From Locusta migratoria (taxonomy: Eukaryota; Arthropoda; Insecta; Orthoptera; Acrididae): a stretch of DNA of 64,000 nucleotides. The position numbers and the translations under genes are program-made. The first letter of the stretch is position 1, and the number at the start of each line of letters is the position of its first letter. The stretch lies in NCBI GenBank assembly GCA_026315105.1, contig CM048744.1, positions 361,771,168 through 361,835,167 of the forward strand, given 5' to 3'. Positions 32,610-44,696 of this stretch are shown here, one piece after another. The notes beneath the pieces were generated by a model. That model searched no databases. It saw nothing but the letters and a program-made list of their open reading frames with translations, and had not been told where the DNA came from.

Positions 32610-32800
32610 GCCGCGGCTGAGTGGCCGAGCGCATTGAGGCGCTATGCTCCGATGCACGAGGCCGTCGGGGGTTCGAATCCCCCTTCGGGAAAGGATGTTT
32701 GTGTCATCTTTAGTACAAGGTACTTCATAAGAAGTTTGTAAGTTTAGGGACTGATGACCCCGCAGTTAAGTCTCATAAGCTTTCCAACATTTGAAGATTT
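32610..32800 (+). mobile_element. SINE-1, near full length
   Basis: The head is cgccgcggctgagtgg and the B box GGTTCGAATCC. The body runs to acatttgaag plus a T run. TSD not clear. Confidence 0.85.
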
Positions 32801-33330
32801 TTTGATACTTCAATCATGTCGTTCACCGCTTTTCCTGTTTATACTGACAACAATGACACTGTTAGTGGGAACTGTGACCTTCGTTTTCGATTTACTTTCT
32901 GCAACATTTATTGAAGTTGATTTACTAACTGTAATATACATACATTATGTAATTAGGAATGCCAAAAACGAGATATGTAAAGTTGTTTGTCGATTACAAA
33001 AACGGAAGTGAAGCTGAGAATATAAAGCTAACTCTCCCAAGTAAAAAATTTGTAAAGGCTATTTATAGAAGCAGAGAATTATTACTTTCTGCGTATTTTG
33101 TACTGTGCTGGTGATGTCCAGGCTCTAGCATATCGTAGTATCTACTTAGCATGTTTGTTGTGTACCTAAAGAATGTCTTCCTGATGCAGATATTTTTTAA
33201 CCAGTAAATTCTCATTAAATCGAGGTGAAAGAGACCGGGACCACCTCCAAGTATCGAAATGTATGTGCGAAAAGAAATAAACAATTGTATATATTTTTGA
33301 CGAATTACAGCGTTCAAATGAATGAAATAA

Positions 33331-33545
33331 ATCGCAATTTGCGATGTTATGGCTTCACTGTATTAGGCGGGAGACGTGGAGGGAAGAGTCCTCTGCAGTC
33401 GGGCTGGTCGGAATGGTCAACGCGTCTGCGTAGTAAGCAGGAGATCCCGGGTTCGAATCCCGGCCGGGCACAAATTTTCATTCGCCACAGTTTGGTATTC
33501 CATCTAAACCTAATACAGTGAAGCCATAACATCGCAAATTGCGAA
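33331..33545 (+). repeat. tRNA-like module inside a 35 bp perfect inverted repeat
   Basis: The arms cgcaatttgcgatgttatgg, extended by cttcactgtattagg (left, about 33335-33368), recur inverted at about 33507-33540. They enclose a tRNA-like block (33398-33472) with a perfect T-arm (CCGGG TTCGAAT CCCGG) and an anticodon-like arm (CTGC/GCAG). No acceptor pairing is visible. It is a foldback or a SINE flanked by palindromic sequence. Confidence 0.8.
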
Positions 33546-34482
33546 AAGAAGTAAATCGGCTTTGAAAAGAAAAAAATGTAAAAAATTAACTTCTTTTAAA
33601 AACAAAGTGTTTGGATGAGAATTTACATTGGCAGCCTAAATGTTTTAAAGTCTTTTAACTATTTACTTAGTCTTTTTCGGTGATATGTATCCGCGGTTTT
33701 TGTTTTGTTTTATGACTCTCAGATTTATGGAAAAATCGTAATTTCGAGACTCGCAATTGCGAGACTCTGTTGTATCGAGTGCAGTTCTCTTCTTCTCTAA
33801 CTTACTTTAATTTTTATATGTATAAAATGTCACAACGAGAAGAAAAGAATCAAATTTGGAAGTATTTTAATAAAAGTACCGTTGATCTGTCTAAATGTGT
33901 ACGCCTCCCATGGAATCTTCTACGGACTCCTGGTTAGGCTTACACACACTCAAGAAGGCTTAGTACAGGGAGGGGATCTTAAAAAATATGGGAAAACTAG
34001 TGATTTGTGATATAACGTAAATTTTTCTAAGTTGCTACTCAATTATGCAAGTTGAGGTTTCGACCGAAACTAGAAGAGGAGCCGAATATTTTTTTACGGT
34101 TTCGGATCCGTACGCCAATTACGTTTCCGTAGGAGTCTAGTTGCTTCACACACTGCTTAAAGATGTCTTTCTAACTTTTCCATAAATTGATCCTTACACC
34201 CCAATTACATAACATATTTAATGTAATTAAAACAACATAAATACAGTTGGACGTCGTGTCATTTTTAAGTTAGTATCAGTCTCGTCACTACATGTATATG
34301 TATATACACATAAGCCCGTAGGATAATTGTTTGGGTATTGTAATTACTCATAATCAAACAGAAAACAGTTCCCAACAGTAATGTAGATTGGATCAATAAC
34401 ACAAAGATGAGCAGAAGTAGAATTTTATGTAACACCCGAGATATTTAATATTAATGTTAATACTGACAACGATTGGTTTTGC
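33546..34482. other. AT-rich stretch, nothing recognised
   Basis: No domain-bearing frame, RNA gene or named repeat. Confidence 0.35.
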
Positions 34483-34735
34483 GCCGCGTCGGAGTAGCCG
34501 AGCGGTCTGGAGTGCCCCGTTAAGGATCGAGCGGCCTCCCGCGTCGGGGGGTTCGAATCCTCCCTCGGGCATGGATGTTTCTGTTGTCCTTAGGTTAGTT
34601 TAACATAGTTTAAGTAGTTTGTTAAGCACTGATGACCAACGAAGTTTGGTCCCATCGAATTACAAACATTTGGACTTTTTTTTTTTTATTTTTTTTTATT
34701 TTTTATTTATTTTATTTTATTTTTTTTTTTTTTTT
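34483..34735 (+). mobile_element. SINE-1 with long T-rich tail
   Basis: The head is gccgcgtcggagtagccgag and the B box GGTTCGAATCC. The body ends at acatttggac (34676), followed by about 60 nt of T with scattered A. Confidence 0.85.
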
Positions 34736-35569
34736 GTAAATGGGTTCATGAACCGTCTCTTAGACACTAAAGGGTGAATTGAGAAGTAGACATGTATGAT
34801 TTGTCTACTTAAATGAATATATACGATTACAAGATGTATGTAGAATAACTCGTAAATTAATTTTTTGTCAATCTTACCTGAGACAACTATTCTGATTAAA
34901 CGTTTTTTATGCCGTACCCTAATGGAGAGTTGTGCCCCACTTAAAATTTCATATCAAATATCTCTGGAACAAAAACAGATATTGTAAAACGACATTCGCG
35001 GGCATGTCGTACGACAGGGGTTTATGAAAGTAAATACCATGACACATTACAAAATGTAAACAAATATTATTTTCAACAGAATTTTTTTTAAGGACATAAA
35101 ATTTTATTTTAAAACAATGGACAGCACGAAAAATCGCAATAAAAATGGCTTTTGTTGCAGCACAATACGTCATTTACAGCCATAGAAGTTGCTTAAAATA
35201 AATGAAGCGTGCGGTTTCGAGTATTAAGCTTGAGTTCAGGACGTGAGCTAACTGCGCGTTACGATTATTCCAAGTGTCAACTTCGCTTCCGAATTTCTCG
35301 GGATGTAGTTGACGTATCTCGATGTAACTAGCGTCATTCTTTTTGTGAGTTTTCATGCTACTGATATCATAAGAAATAATATGGAGTGTGCATTTAATAA
35401 AAACATAAGTTTATGTTTAAGATAATATCTGTTTACGTTTCGGAATGTCGAATGTCTCTTAGTACCTACTTTCATAAGCATCTGCCACACGTACATGCCC
35501 GCAGAATTCCATAGGTGTTTGGGGTTAAACATTCAAGTGGAAAGCCTGTATACAAATGACTAGTAGGTA
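34736..35569. other. AT-rich stretch, nothing recognised
   Basis: No domain-bearing frame, RNA gene or named repeat. Confidence 0.35.
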
Positions 35570-35965
35570 ACTTCCTTGTGGTCTTTCTCAGATTATGCTG
35601 TAGTATACAGAAAAATCGCAACGCTGGAAAATTGTTGCGAAATGTAGGAGAATTTACTGCTTACCGACTCTTGGTGCAGTGATCGGCAATTGATCCCCAA
35701 CATACATAAATGTAGCGTACAAATAACACAGAGGAGAAAAAAACCATTATTATACGATCACACAATTTAAGAATATTCACTGGAAGCAGTTACTTCCATA
35801 AAATAACCGAAAGTGTGCCTACGGAGTGCTTTTCAGTGGAACGACCACAAAGAGGTAGATGGCAGACTATGGTGCATTGGAAGAACACTCATCAAGTGCA
35901 CTCCATCAGTACAGGAACTGAGCTTACAAAACACACGTCCGACCAAAGCTTAAATAGACGGTATG
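35570..35965 (+). mobile_element. LINE-B-like fragment, strongly decayed
   Basis: The reading resembles the segment after the FADD box (DYAVVYRKIATLENCCE, then DRQLIPNIHKCSVQITQRRK, later IGRTLIKCTPSVQ), with stops. It was identified by order of motifs relative to the 20.7-21.3 kb copy. Confidence 0.5.
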
Positions 35966-37261
35966 ATTAACATACCTTAAATGGTGGAGGACGTAACGTA
36001 ACATAGCGATCTTCACCGTTGTCACAGGTGATATTTTGTTTCGCTCCGCTAGCGTTCTCCTTTCTTTATGATGTATGCCTTTAGTCTACACCTTCATGTT
36101 TTTCTATTGTTTTAAGGAAGGGGAACGAAACGCGAATGCCTTTTGGGGATTCTATATTTGTCCTGTGTCATGATCGAACGTGTCTATGCTGAGTGATGAT
36201 AATTATTTAAAATAAATTTAAAAAGAATTCAGATGGACTTACTTTCTTCTTATTTCTCTAATTAAGATTCCTTTTCTTCAGTAATTCTATTATGATGATA
36301 CTAATATATTTCTCTGTTGTCGACATTGTTGGACGTCATATTTAAAATTAATTAGATTTGGCTTGAATACTTAATAGAAAATAATTAACATGTTCAGAAT
36401 ATGGTACCAGTGACAATTACAAATCATTACATTGTGACTGAATATTTATGCCACTTAACTCGAATCTGACACTTTTTCAGAATCAGATGTACATACTAAA
36501 CAATGCAGAGACAATCGTAAATCATTCTCGACGGCAAATTGTACCTCTGACTTTTTACAGTATCAGTAGTATACAGAATTAGCGTTAGTGTAATTTTGAC
36601 CATCCAGCGGGTGCAGTTTTACCGATTATAGCATTACTTGACAACTAAATTGTTCGTTGCTGAGATAGAAAATATCCCATTGAACTTTTCACTTTATTTG
36701 TAGTTTTTATTAGCAGTCATATTCATAATTATTCCACTTCAAAATTTTAAATTCAAAACATTAATCTCGGATCAAATTATTTATTTTTGAAATTATCTTT
36801 GCTGAAATACGTGAACTTAATCATTTACCGGCAAGTAACGCTATAAGAATCATGCATTTATATCTAAGGAGGCAAATATTTTAAGGCTATAGAAAATTTG
36901 TTTCAGTTATAGTAGGAAAAAACAGCCATTGAACTAACAAATTCAGATAATCACAGGTGCATGTAGAAGTAAAGCAGTCATCAATCCCATGATTGATTTG
37001 AACACCAGAGTGCCTTACAACGGTATTGTTGGATCTGCAGTTTCCTTCCTCCGACCTGTGACCCAGCTTACCCAGTCACTTATAAGGGCTTTTTTCGCAT
37101 CAACAAACATTTCTCATACAAACAGTGACGTTTATGAAAAATGTGATAGTGACAGATAAAAGTCCTAGATGGAAGCAAAAAGAAATGAAGTGCCAATCAC
37201 AGCTGACGTTACATGGAAAAGTATACCAAGGCAAGGGGAACAAAATAAACGTTTACCAAAA
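35966..37261. other. AT-rich stretch, nothing certain
   Basis: 36970-37100 (cccatgattgatttgaacac) may be a scrap of another LINE 3' end, but I cannot support it. Confidence 0.3.
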
Positions 37262-37434
37262 AACGTTCAAATGTTTGAAATCCAATCTACGTTGGTCATC
37301 AGTCCCTAGTGTTACAAACTACTTGAACTTAGTTAAACTAACCTAAGCACAAACACACAAATCCATACCCGAGGGAGTATTCCAACCTTCGACGCGGGAG
37401 GCCGCGCGATCCGTAACTTGGCGCTTTAGATCGC
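37262..37434 (-). mobile_element. SINE-1, diverged
   Basis: The reverse body (ggtcatcagtccctagtg) and an antisense B box with a mismatch are visible; the head decays at the T run at 37435. Confidence 0.75.
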
Positions 37435-37444
37435 TTTTTTTTTC

Positions 37445-38885
37445 CGGGGCTCCCTTCTCCCCTACACCCTGTCCTTACTCTTACCATGAGCGCCTTCTTC
37501 GGCGAGCTTTCTACCGTTATTGTCAGGAGGTGCTGTGTTCTTCTGATGCATTGTGGAAAATATAACTGAATATCTTCTTCTGAGAAACGGAGGACCAAAA
37601 TATGGCACGAAGGTGCCAAAGTGCTTCTTGCTACATAATATAGAAAACATTCTCTTCTATAGACATGCGGAAGCGACATCAGAAAAATAAGAAGTACATC
37701 TCAATTGCAGTCATTAGTACAGAAAGTATGGGACGACATCTTAGCGTACTTGTAAATAATGTGACCCACTTTATTTGTCCTCAGTTACGAATGTTAATGA
37801 GAAAGTCAAAAATGAGATCAAATGAATAAAACATACACTATAACAAAAAGCACTCCATTGTGCAGAAAAGTGTGCCTTGATAACTTCATTCCTGTTAGGG
37901 GTACACAATGAAACTAAAAACACACGTAATCAACTTGCAGGACACAATAAACATTATCCTCTTTACATTTCTTTCTTCATTAATTAATTTTTTTCGAGCT
38001 TTTGTTTTCTTTTTCTTTTCGTTCCCATTACTCGCCGTGTCAAGGCGTTATGCAGATTACATTATATTTGTCCTAATAAGTCAATGAAGCAACACGCAAA
38101 TTCTAGCAGAAGTCATATGACATCGAACTCGCAATTATTTCTTACAATGTCCAATCCAGGGATATGTTATAAATCTAGGTAGTCAGTCATATTTCGTGAA
38201 ATAAATGAATGAATGTCACGTCCAGAAATCCATAAAGTAGCGTTTCGTGGTGGGATATGAATTTCACTGTGGTACCACATCGTCCATTACTGTCACTAGA
38301 CGTATGATTGCATTCGTCGATCAGTCGCAACATATTCCGTGCAACGTTCGAAATGTTGATAAATATTAGACCGCTCGTGTTATACATGGGTTTAAGTCCC
38401 GTCCCTGAGCGGATCATAAAAACGTTGCACAATACGATATATAAAAAGAAAACCACTTAGTACATTTGAATTATGTTAATCTTGCATAAAATCGGCGAAA
38501 CAATGCCACATGTAAAATTGTATAGTAAAAACAACTACTATTGTATACACAAATCGTGTGTCAGCATGCTGAAGGATCTTCAAAATATAAATTTTTGAGA
38601 TGCCAGGCATTTTCAATGTAACCCTCACCATTAAAACATGGACAAATAAAATAAACACAGTTGCAACAGGAAACATAAAACCATGACATTTTCAATTTCT
38701 CCAACTACTAATAGTGGGTAGCAGGCGGTGAACTGTATGTAGGTAAACGTGTCCGATTACACACACGAGAGTTGCACGAATAACGTTTGCGGTATCATGT
38801 CCCAATCCACAAGACTTATTTGAAAGGCGAGTTGGAGTCCTGTCACCGGAGATCCTCCTCCTCCGCCCACTCTGTCATGTACACG
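37445..38885. other. No supported gene
   Basis: Short frames only; AT-rich from 37700. If a LINE-E ORF2 existed it should lie here on the minus strand. I see no endonuclease or RT motif. Confidence 0.4.
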
Positions 38886-40352
38886 TCACCTGATAAATGG
38901 CCCGGTGCAGCAGTAGTCTTCTGCCGTCGATGTCGACCCAGAAGGAAACGTTAGTGGGCGAGATCGTTTCTGATGCGGGTCTTCTGCCTTCTTCACCGGA
39001 GCCAGAGCACTCTGATCACCCGAAGGCGGATCTGTCGTTATCTCGGTCTCCGCTTCCGATTCGTTTCTCAGGAGAAGTACCTTCAATTGTCGAACAGCCG
39101 CCTCGCAGTTCCGCATCCGTTGTTGTCTTTTGCTTTTCGGTAAGCGTTCGGTATCCGTTAGTTGCTGAGGGTCTAGGCCGCCAGTCTTCATGGTCTGCTG
39201 TGACTTCTTCGGCTTACGTTTCGAGGACGCAGAGTCCTTCTTTACTGGCGAAAGACTTCGGCCTGACTGTAGCTTACGGGATCTGCTGGCACTGAGTGAA
39301 CCCGGAGGAATTATCAGCGTCAGAGGCTGGGTCTCGTTGCGGTTTTGGCATCTCGAGGACAGCACCATATCTGGGTTCTGATCCTGCCCCTGAAGCCGTT
39401 ATCTGATTCGCGTCTGTCAGTGACGTCACGTCGGAACTTTGATTAATCTCGGATGAAATCGGGGTTACATCTGTCTGATTAGATTCAATAACTGCCGGCG
39501 ACTGAAAATGATGAAAAGATTCTCCGACCGTGTTCTGCTGAACTTCAGCAGGCTGTGATACCGGTAATGATGCACCTACAATAATCGGCTCAGTATGTCC
39601 GACACCTCTGATTCAACAAAGGCGTGCGTTACGTCCATGGCGATGATACCGGCTTCTGATTTAGACTCTGGAACTGCACGTTTTGCGGTAGCTGGAACTG
39701 AACCCAGAGCCACCGTCGTATACGTTGTGTCGTCCGAACTGTCGCCCCGTGGCAGTTGTCCAGGTCGCTTGCGTCTCGGACAATACTGCCTAAAATGACC
39801 CGTACCATTGCAAAAGGAGCATGTCTGTGGTTGCCCACTGTAAGTTACGAACGCACGATGTCCGTTAACATAAATAAACGACGGATTATGTGCCCTGATT
39901 ATAATTTTGACACTTCTCACGCCGTTTTCAACTTGATATACGTACGCACTAGACCACTTTTCTTTGATGACTTCTATGACATCACCGTAAGGGGATAAAT
40001 GTCTTTTAATGGTATCATTTCTTATTTCAAAGGGCAAGTTGAAAACTCGCACTGTCCTTATACCGTAACCGGCACTTGAAATCTTCACATTACTGACTGT
40101 ACCGTCAAAGTGTTTGAATTTCTTGATACCGTCATTGTACTGAACTAAAGCGTCACACATTTCGGTATTTTTCAATTTGAGGAACACGGAATTTAGGAAA
40201 GTGTCCAGTTGTACACCAATAACATCGTTTTCTTGTAATCGCATTTCATTTTTCATCCACAGTTGTATGTCGTAAGCCGACGGCCTAGCAACGGTGCTGT
40301 TGAACTGACATTGCACGTTGTTCTGTCTTTCTTCGCAGTTATCGAATTCCAT
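38886..40352 (-). pseudogene. LINE-E ORF1 (Gag-like, CCHC knuckle), frameshifted
   Basis: The likely start is MEFDNCEERQ at 40352; a longer frame begins at 40397. The N-terminal domain (ARPSAYDIQLWMKNEMRL, then VIGVQLDTFLNSVFLKLK) is followed by an RRM-like region (GIRTVRVFNLPFEIRNDTIK, then PYGDVIEVI and NGVRSVKIIIRAH). A zinc knuckle C-x2-C-x4-H-x4-C (CSFCNGTGHFRQYC) follows. The frame stops at 39576. A Ser/Thr-rich stretch continues in another frame to about 39340, then the original frame resumes (39368-38886, basic and low complexity, ending TGPFIR). At least two frameshifts are therefore present. This layout is typical of ORF1 RNA-binding proteins of non-LTR retrotransposons. No ORF2 follows. 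Confidence 0.72.
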
Positions 40353-40952
40353 ACTCACATACACAGCGACGAAGCAGCCGCCGCCGCCGCGAAGCACCGC
40401 TCGTCGCTCACGTAAACAAACGGCCCGCTGTCCCGGAGGTGTTGACAGGACGGCGGCCGAAGCAGGAATGCTCGGCTACTCCCTCGCGGCCTAAACGTTT
40501 ACATTCCAGCGTATTCTGGACGCAGAAACCCATCGAAGACGTCTTGGCTAACTAGCCAGAAGACTCACTTCAGCTACATGAAATCTGAACGCACACACTA
40601 GGCCAGTGTTGACAAATAGTATGTGTTTTTTGTTTGTAATTAACTTGACTTAGGCGGTTTGCACTCAGCTCTCAAAGGACTTTGCTGAGTTTATAGGACG
40701 GTCAGCTCGCGTCTTCTCCCGTGAAGGCGTTCGTCCTCATTTCCTCCTAAGAAGGCGCCCCGCCTCATCTCCGGGTAGGCACAAACTCTGAAAGCAGCCT
40801 TTCCGTTCTCAAGCTAATATATCGGCGTTTAGAGATTCGAAGGTTCAAAGCCAAGCACAGCTCGCGCTTGTCAGACTGGTTTCTGAAATTCCAGCATGCT
40901 GGGTTTTCAGGAACAGCAACTGCTTTACTTTTATGTTTACGATTTCAAAACA
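40353..40952. other. Upstream region of LINE-E ORF1
   Basis: 40370-40520 is GC-rich and could be the LINE-E 5' UTR. The remainder was not recognised. Confidence 0.3.
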
Positions 40953-41201
40953 GCCAAAGTTGTATAAAATGTTGTTTTTATTATTGATTACTAGTTTTTG
41001 GCTGGCCTGGTCCCATTCTCAAGTCCTCCTAGGACACAGAAAGGTCACATGTTATAAAGCCTAATAATAATAATAATAATTGTACATAATACGATCACCT
41101 TCTTAGAATATTAACAGTATCTTCATAATTCAATACAATACTTACATGTATACCAAGTCAGTGTCATATGTAACATGCAAAAGGTATGTCTTCCAATTTA
41201 C

Positions 41202-41578
41202 ATAAACGATAAGTATTTCTTTCAATGTTACCCATACAACTCCAGGCATCAACTATCAGTGTAAACAGGAACGATTTGGGCAAAGGGCGCTACATGCCAA
41301 AATTATTTTTATTACTTTATATCAAACAAAATTACAAGTCTTGTACAAAATTGTAACGTCAAAACAAAAAATTCTTTCTATACGATACAATTTTGTACAA
41401 GAGTTTTTATTTTGTATTATGTAATGAAATAAAAATAATTTTGGTATGTAGCGCCCTCTGCTCAAATACTTCCAGAATAGATGACACGTGATTATACTAG
41501 TAGTTGATGCCTGGCATTATATGACTAAAAGTGAAAGAAGTACTTTTTGATTATGGAAATTGAAAGAAATACGTTTCA
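41202..41578. repeat. Near-perfect palindrome forming the foldback core
   Basis: The left arm (acgataagtatttctttcaa, later gggcgctacatgccaaaatt) and right arm (attttggtatgtagcgccct, later ttgaaagaaatacg) pair over about 130 bp. An inner cttgtacaaaattgta/tacaattttgtacaag hairpin lies near 41338-41403. Confidence 0.85.
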
Positions 41579-43065
41579 TACAGGGTGAATCACCGACACT
41601 TGCACCGCAAATATTGCGGAAACGGAAAGTGCGATTGATTTGCGGTTTTCGCAGAATGAATTGGTAGCCAGGGGCTCGTATTTTTAGCCAACAAACAGAT
41701 TGTAATATTACTTAGAAAGTGTAGTTTTTAAACAAACATACAGTTATTTTTAATGGAACAATGCCTGTAGACATTAAGAAAGTAAAAGTAGGGTGCACTA
41801 GGATATCAGTAGTGTTTGTTGCAGGATTCTAGTGCAAGTCGTTTACGAGATATCGTCTTTTGAAACGCTCCCACACCGACACTTGTACAATACACACTAA
41901 AGAACAACACAAGTGCATACACATATGGATTCCAACCAGTAACGCGACAAATGACCATCACAGATTGTGTTCAAAATGACCACCGGCAGCAGAAATACAC
42001 GCTGTCAGTCTGGTATGGAACGACCGCTGCACACGTGCTAGCATGTCAGCATCATCGGGTGTGGTTGGTATGTCCTTGTAGACAGCATCTTTCAGCTTTC
42101 CGCACAGAAAAAAGTGTACAGGCGTTAAATCTGGGGAACTGACGGACCAAGGTACAGGTTCTTTGTGTCCAGTCCATCAATTTGTGAACAATTCATGAAG
42201 ACATGCTGTAGTAATTCTTGCACTATGGGCTGGACAGACATCATGTTGGTACCGCAGATTCCTTCTAGTCTTCTAGCATCCGTGGAAGATGGTCTGTTAG
42301 AAGGCTGCAATACTTGTGCGCGGTCAGTGATCCGCCCATGAAATAAGGGCCTATGAGTTGCTGGTTCACTATACCACACCACACGTTTACACTCCATGGA
42401 CGCTGACGGTCCACCTGTCGAAGCCAAGAGGGATTGTCAACAGATCAATAGTGCATGTTTCTGCGGTTTATCTGGCCAATATTGTTAAATGTGGCTTCAT
42501 CACTAAACAAGATACATAAAGCCCATCTACAGAATCTAACACGATTCTCAAAATCGTTTCCATGCAGCTCTTGATGGAGAGAGATGTGATAGGGATGGAA
42601 CCTATGTCGAAGGAGAATGCATAGGACACTTGCCTGACAAACGCCACTTCCTCGTGCGATTGCGCGGGAGCTGACATGCGGATCAACCGCAACAGCAGCA
42701 TGAACATCAATTTCTCCCTCGCCTGTCGTCACTTGTGTTGTGGCGTAAGGTCAGCGTCGCACGCCAGACGTAAGAGAACGGTCGTGGAGACGGCAGCGAT
42801 CGACCGAAAGCCAATCGCAAGCAGGCGCCGCGCGACCTGGAGGGAGTAACCGAAGATGCGCGCCCTCTACAAATGGCTGTATCTAGGCCGACATACGCCT
42901 GGACAGCCCGTCAGTTACGAGTGAGAACTCCGTCAGTTACTATTCAGGAATATGTCAGTTACTAGTGAGAACTCAGGCAGTTACTTAGCAGTAACTAGGT
43001 CTCAGCGCAGCTAGCATCATATGGACGACACCGCGAGAAGCAAGAAGAGGGAAGAAACAGAGATA

Positions 43066-44696
43066 CAGTCAGTCGCAAAAGTATTCGGACAGTGGGAAAT
43101 TTCACAATGAGTACTCGAGAAACACTGACTATGAAACCCAAACATATTTATTAGCAATATACATGCGTAACAACATTAATTACAAAAGAATTACTGTATT
43201 ATTTCGTTTCCAAAACATAAATAACAGAAAAATTAACAACAAAAATGAAACAACCTGCACACCCTGCTGCTACAAACGTATTCGGACACTGTCCAATAAA
43301 TGTTCATAAGATGTACAACGAAAATGTCATTACCTTGTGGGTCCACTTTCATTTTCAATACCTCCTCCAATCTACTAGGCATACTTTCCATGAGTTTTTT
43401 TCTGGACCTATATTTGCCCATTCTTGACGCAGTTTCTCTTTCAAGGTCTCCTTCGTGTAGATGTTGTCCGCGCGGAGCGTCCGTTTCAATTTATCTCACA
43501 AATGTTCGATTGGGTTAAGGTCTGGTGATTGGGGAGGGGGTGCAATATTTCCGGGCAATTGAAGAGCAACCACATGTGTACAATATGCTTGGGATCATTA
43601 TCCTGATAAAAATGAAAGTTGTTCGCAATACCTAGATGTCGTGCACACTGCTTCAAATGTCCTCGCAGTATATTCAAATACGCTTCCTTGTCCATCGTAT
43701 CATCAATGAACACTAAAGCACCCACACCATTGCCGGACATGCATCCCCACACCATGATGCTCCCACCTCCAAACTTTACTGTTGGTTTTCAGCTCTTCAT
43801 TGGTCTTTCGCCATACGTTTGCCTTTCCCTCGCTTTGCCATAATGTAAATTTACATTCGTCGTAAAATATCACCCGATTCCACCAAGTCTGATCGTATTC
43901 GGCGTATTCTCGCGCAAACTGCATACGTTTCTTCTGGTTCACTGCATTTATGAATGGCTTTCGCCGTGCCACTCGACCATGGTACTGCGATCGTCGTAGT
44001 ACTCTCCGCACGGTTTCGGGGTGAACTTTTATACCAAGGTCTCCCTCCACCTCACTTGCAATTCGTGTGGCAGAAATTTTCGGCTTCTGTTGTATCTTTC
44101 GCACAATCACACGTTCATCTCTCTGTGAAAATGTCCGTGGCCTTCCTGTACCGCAACGGAATTCTAATCGGTCTTCTTTCTCGAACCGTTTAATAATGTC
44201 GTGAACTGTACTTTTCTCCATGTTCACTACTGCGGCAGTTTTCCTGCAGGTTTTCCCCTTCGCGTGATGATAAACGACAAGTTGCCTTTGCTCGAACGTA
44301 GAACATTTCCCTCTGCGTCCCATCGTCGACCCGCACAGGCTCGCGATACGTGTTTACTAATCATCGCTATCGACTCGAACACATTGCAGTCGCTTCACCC
44401 TCTGTGCGTCTCGGAATTCTCTCACGTTGTCCGCCTTTTTCCGAATACTTTTGTTGCACCTTCCCATGCTGATTTCAGGAAATATTACGTAACAGAAACA
44501 TGTAAAACAACAATTCATCTACATGGGATACTCTGCAAATCATATTTAACTGCCTTCGTATTTGACGAGTGTTTCACGTTGCGACATCGTACCCGGAGAC
44601 CCAAATTCATTACAAGTGCAATTCCTGTATTTTCATGCGGCAAACTGCCAAATTATGCACATTTACGTGCTGTTCGAATACTTATGCGACTGAGTG
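43066..44696 (-). mobile_element. Tc1-like transposon, 1631 bp, TA TSD
   Basis: TA at 43064-43065 and 44697-44698. The termini CAGTCAGTCGCAAAAGTATT and the complement of CACTCAGTCGCATAAGTATT. A short LINE-B 3' scrap lies inside near 44517-44552. Confidence 0.92.
43486..44323 (-). pseudogene. Tc1-like transposase (DD34E type), broken
   Basis: It starts MGRRGKCSTFEQRQLVVYHH. Two helix-turn-helix regions follow (KTCRKTAAVVNMEKSTVHDI, then RPRTFSQRDERVIVRKI and VRRVLRRSQYHGRVARRKPF). Next are FYDECKF (first D), MVWGCMSGNG, FYQDNDPKH (second D) and NPIEHL (Glu). A frameshift near 43785 separates the halves. Another indel of about 10 nt lies between the last two catalytic residues, and the Trp codon after EHL is TGA. 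Confidence 0.88.

Noticed and set aside
38886..40352. Domesticated, functional gag-like host gene
   Set aside because: At least two frameshifts and an internal stop break the frame, so function is unlikely without contrary expression data.
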